Assembly (NCBI GenBank): GCA_002368715.1
Contig: DFEO01000142.1
Coordinates: 1 to 15,637, forward strand
Direction: 5' to 3'
Length of the DNA: 15,637 nucleotides
From: Ruminococcus sp. UBA3800
GTDB taxonomy: Bacteria > Bacillota > Clostridia > Oscillospirales > Ruminococcaceae
Shown: positions 12,814-15,637 of the stretch, piece by piece
Numbering within the stretch: position 1 is the stretch's first letter
How the letters are laid out: each line of letters opens with the position of its first letter
The notes under the pieces: generated by a model
The model's database searches: none
The model's input: the letters and a program-made list of their open reading frames with translations, nothing else
Told to the model about the DNA's origin: nothing
Translations under genes and position numbers: made by a program

Positions 12814-13125
12814 ATGGATATGATAAGTCATATACTTCAGCTGGACAAAGAGGCTGAGGAGCGGATAAACAGTGCTTTGGAGCAGAGCGAGCGCAAAAAG
12901 CAGGAAGCTCTGGAGCAGCAGAAGCAGATAGAGCAGCAGGCAAGGGAGTCTGCCGAAAGGACAAAGGAGCAGATCAGAGCCGAGACTGACAAGTCGATAG
13001 AGGCTCAGACGCTCAGGGTCAGGACAAAGCAGCGCACCAGCATAAAGGCGCTTGACGATGCATTTGAGAAGGAACATGAGAGCTGGGAGAACAGTATCTT
13101 TGAGGAGATAGTTTCTGTCTGCTGA
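12814..13125 (+). CDS. V/A-type ATPase peripheral stalk subunit (H/G-like)
   Basis: The 103-residue protein is almost one continuous charged coiled coil, rich in Glu, Gln, Lys and Arg from residue 5 to about 95. Its opening ISHILQLDKEAEERI is typical of AhaH/NtpG-like stalk subunits that pair with subunit E to hold the catalytic head still against the membrane sector. No membrane segment is present. The start at 12814 is preceded by GGGAGG at a long spacing of about 12 bases; the ATG two codons later is also possible. An in-frame ATG at 12769 is less likely because coiled-coil homology begins after it. It heads the operon. Confidence 0.82.
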   Translation: MDMISHILQLDKEAEERINSALEQSERKKQEALEQQKQIEQQARESAERTKEQIRAETDKSIEAQTLRVRTKQRTSIKALDDAFEKEHESWENSIFEEIVSVC

Positions 13126-13154
13126 GACAGGCTCTTCCGAAAGAGGGTGAACGA

Positions 13155-14189
13155 ATGCTTAAAGGATATTCGATGAATGCCACCGTTGCAAAGATCAGGG
13201 CCATCCACGGCACGATGTTCACGGCGGCACAGTATCACGAGCTCCTTTTGAAGGGCAGTGTTCCCGAGTGTGCGGATTATCTGGCGCAGTCGCCGAGGTA
13301 TAAGGACGTTTTCAGAGACACTGACCCAAACACCATACACAGAGGGTATCTTGAAGAGCTTTTGCACAAGCAGATGTTTGACACCTATGTGCGCATCTGC
13401 TCGTTCCAGCAGCTGGATCAGGTGAATTATTACCGCTTTCTTATTGACAGGGGCGAGATAGACAGCATCCTTCTTATGATAAACAATATAAACTCGGGGC
13501 TTGAAAATTCGTTTCTTGCAAATCTTCCCGGACATATGATAAAGCGTGCCGGGATAAACGTGCTTGAGATGAGTATGGCATCAAGCTTTGAGGAGCTGCT
13601 CAGGGTGTTAAAGGGCACACCTTATTATAAGCCGCTTTCAAAGGTCAGGACCGACGCCTTTGGAAAGGCTGAATATACGGACTGTGAGCTGGCGCTGAGA
13701 AAGGCTTATTTTGAAAGGCTCATCAGTGATGTCGAGAAGGATTTTCACGGAACAGAGGAAAAAGAGATAAAGGACATTATCTATTATGAGATAGATACGA
13801 TGAATATTATCAATGCTTACAGGATGAAAAAGTATTTCGGTTACAGCAGCGACAGGATAAAGCAGAGCATTATAACCGTGAGAGGAAAGCCTGTCGGAAA
13901 GCTTGCGGAGTATTTTGAGCTTGATGACCCCGACCGTATGATGAGCTGGATAAGCCGCTCTAAATACGCAAAGGCTCAGCGTGATACGGACATTATCGAA
14001 ACGGTCATAGCTTCCTCGAGATTTCGGTGGCTGAACCACGTTTTAGCATCCACTGTCAGCGCTCCGGTCGCACTTTATGCGTTCGTGAGGCTGTGTGCAG
14101 TGGAGATATCGAATATAGTAAGCATAATCGAGGCTGTCAGATACGGCGCCGACGCCGCTTCGGTCGAGAAGGATATGCTGATAATATAA
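13155..14189 (+). CDS. atpC: V/A-type ATP synthase subunit C
   Basis: The 344-residue protein matches the vacuolar d / archaeal C (AC39) family, which sits as a socket between the membrane rotor ring and the central stalk. It is all-helical and soluble in look, with family-like segments MNATVAKIRAIHG near the N-terminus, NYYRFLIDRGEIDSILLMIN, the internally related second-half segment IDTMNIINAYRMKKYFG, and the C-terminal EISNIVSIIEAVRYG. The ATG follows GAGGGTGA by about 5 bases. It begins 29 bases after the coiled-coil subunit and is followed 18 bases later by subunit I. The symbol follows V-type naming and is not the F-type epsilon subunit. Confidence 0.92.
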   Translation: MLKGYSMNATVAKIRAIHGTMFTAAQYHELLLKGSVPECADYLAQSPRYKDVFRDTDPNTIHRGYLEELLHKQMFDTYVRICSFQQLDQVNYYRFLIDRGEIDSILLMINNINSGLENSFLANLPGHMIKRAGINVLEMSMASSFEELLRVLKGTPYYKPLSKVRTDAFGKAEYTDCELALRKAYFERLISDVEKDFHGTEEKEIKDIIYYEIDTMNIINAYRMKKYFGYSSDRIKQSIITVRGKPVGKLAEYFELDDPDRMMSWISRSKYAKAQRDTDIIETVIASSRFRWLNHVLASTVSAPVALYAFVRLCAVEISNIVSIIEAVRYGADAASVEKDMLII

Positions 14190-14207
14190 AGAAAGGTAAC
14201 GGGTGAT

Positions 14208-15637
14208 ATGGCGATAGAAAAAATGTCTCTTGTCAATATCCTGGGCTCCATGGATGAGCTCGATGCCGCACTGGAACGGTGCTGCCGCAGCGGCGGCTTC
14301 CATATCGAGCCGGCATTCTCTCCCGGAGAGGCGAGAGGAAGGCTTCTTAATGACAAGAACTGTTACACGGCACTCCTGAAAAGGACTGCAAAGCTTGCTT
14401 CCGACTGCGGAGTGACACCTGTCGAGACCGACTGCCGTTCGCTTGAAGGCGAGAGAGCGGAAGATCTTGAAAAAAGACTGGAGTCTCTCGAGCAGGAGCT
14501 GGATGTCATAAGACAGACCATGCAGGATGCGGACTCACGCATCTCGGAGCTTACGGCGGCGGCAAAGCATATAAAGCACCTGAAAGGAATGAACAGCGAT
14601 TTCCAGCAGCTGTTCTCCTGCAAGCACGTAAGCGTCAGGATAGGAAAGCTGCCCATAGGCAACTATCCGAAGCTCGAGTATTATAACGATAATTTCTTCT
14701 TTGTTGCCTTTGAGTCTACAAAGAATTTCTGCTGGGGAATGTATTTCTGCCCCGAGGATGACAAGGAAAGGGTAGATGATCTTTTCAGGAGTATGTATTT
14801 TGAGAGGGTCATGCTCCCGAGATACGTTTCCGGTAATGCGGACGAGGCTTCAAAGAAAATAGCCGACGAGATCGCACAGCAGGAAGAGATCGTCAAGAAG
14901 ACCGAAGAAAAGCTCGGCGCCTTCAGGAAAGAGAACGAGGAGAGGATACAGCAGCTGTTTTCAAGGCTTCTGTTCCTTAACCGCAGCTTTGACCTGAGAA
15001 AAAAGGTGGGAGCGGTAAGCTCAGGCTTCGGAGCAAAGCACTTTATAATAAAGGGCTTTATAATGAAGAAGCAGGAAAAGGATTTTGCAAAGCTGTTTGA
15101 CGACCTTGAAACTGTGGACGTTTCGTTCCTGCCGCCTGATGCGGATTCGGGCTGCACACCGCCTACGGTGCTCAAAAACAGCTTCCTTACAAGGCCTTAT
15201 ACGATGCTGGTGGAGATGTACGGTCTGCCTGAATACGGCGGGATAAACCCCACAGCCTTCGTGGCGATAACATATACGCTTCTGTTCGGTATAATGTTCG
15301 GCGATCTGGGACAGGGTCTGGTGCTGCTGCTGGCAGGTATACTGCTCGGCAAAAAGCTGGGGCCGAAGGCCGGCGGCATAGTTCGCAGAGTGGGTCTTTC
15401 GAGTATGCTCTTCGGAACGCTCTACGGCTCGTTCTTCGGATATGAGGAGCTGCTCGATCCTGTGTTTGAAAAGCTGGGGATAGATTTTCTGCCGCTGAAG
15501 GTCTTCAGACAGACGAACTTCATCCTTGTGACTGCGGTGGGTATAGGAATAGCGCTCATTCTTATCTCGATGCTGATAAATATCTATTCGGGCTTTAAGA
15601 AAAAGGATTACGAAAAGGCGATATTCGGCTGCAACGG
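14208..15637 (+). CDS. atpI: V/A-type ATP synthase subunit I, cut by window end
   Basis: The frame is open to the window edge, giving 476 complete codons of a protein usually over 600 residues. Residues 1 to about 340 form the cytoplasmic part, with coiled coils near 80-113 and 211-250. The membrane part begins with a segment near 350-384 carrying the family signature FGDLGQG (364-370), then SMLFGTLYGSFFGYE near 398-412, and a third hydrophobic segment near 438-462. Subunit I/a forms the ion half-channels beside the rotor ring; the essential Arg of the later helices lies beyond the window. GAAAGG and GGGTGA precede the ATG. The ring subunit K and the head subunits are expected downstream. Confidence 0.94.
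   Translation, partial: MAIEKMSLVNILGSMDELDAALERCCRSGGFHIEPAFSPGEARGRLLNDKNCYTALLKRTAKLASDCGVTPVETDCRSLEGERAEDLEKRLESLEQELDVIRQTMQDADSRISELTAAAKHIKHLKGMNSDFQQLFSCKHVSVRIGKLPIGNYPKLEYYNDNFFFVAFESTKNFCWGMYFCPEDDKERVDDLFRSMYFERVMLPRYVSGNADEASKKIADEIAQQEEIVKKTEEKLGAFRKENEERIQQLFSRLLFLNRSFDLRKKVGAVSSGFGAKHFIIKGFIMKKQEKDFAKLFDDLETVDVSFLPPDADSGCTPPTVLKNSFLTRPYTMLVEMYGLPEYGGINPTAFVAITYTLLFGIMFGDLGQGLVLLLAGILLGKKLGPKAGGIVRRVGLSSMLFGTLYGSFFGYEELLDPVFEKLGIDFLPLKVFRQTNFILVTAVGIGIALILISMLINIYSGFKKKDYEKAIFGCN

Overview
The window reads as ordinary chromosome of an anaerobic Gram-positive bacterium of the Clostridia, most likely a Ruminococcus-like member of the Oscillospiraceae. This is inferred from the gene content: acetate kinase, a V/A-type ATPase operon, TmcAL, a secreted papain-type peptidase with clostridial architecture, AGGAGG-type ribosome binding sites and sigma-A-like promoters. 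No phage, transposon, CRISPR array, tRNA or rRNA gene was seen.

Layout. The left edge holds the last codons of rplL (ribosomal protein L7/L12) and a terminator. Then come three minus-strand genes: an FGGY sugar kinase (probably ribulokinase), L-ribulose-5-phosphate 4-epimerase (araD) and acetate kinase (ackA). ackA is divergent from a plus-strand cluster: tmcAL (tRNA-Met cytidine acetate ligase), a small membrane-anchored protein, and a secreted C1A cysteine peptidase with lectin-like and beta-helix-like regions. A perfect 14-bp hairpin separates this cluster from a convergent PAS-PAS-GGDEF diguanylate cyclase. Next on the minus strand is a threonine-pathway block: an ACT-domain regulator, hom (homoserine dehydrogenase), a Nudix hydrolase and thrB (homoserine kinase). 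The right end is the start of a plus-strand V/A-type ATPase operon (peripheral-stalk H/G-like subunit, subunit C, and a subunit I cut by the window edge).

How the genes fit together. AraB/AraD feed L-ribulose into the pentose phosphate pathway, and AckA makes ATP while releasing acetate. TmcAL, divergent from ackA, consumes acetate to modify tRNA-Met. The hom/thrB block makes O-phosphohomoserine for threonine, probably under the ACT-domain protein at its head. The V/A-ATPase couples ATP to ion transport. The most interesting non-coding signal is the ackA/tmcAL intergenic region: two good promoters point away from each other with -10 boxes only 3 bp apart, and a perfect 7-bp inverted repeat is centred on the tmcAL -35 box. 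The oddest protein is the peptidase, whose catalytic Asn position carries Gly. I found no convincing wholly new multi-gene system.

Five gene starts were moved inward from the longest open frame using ribosome binding sites or promoters, two were moved for homology as well (thrB, V-ATPase H), and one gene (the peptidase) uses TTG.
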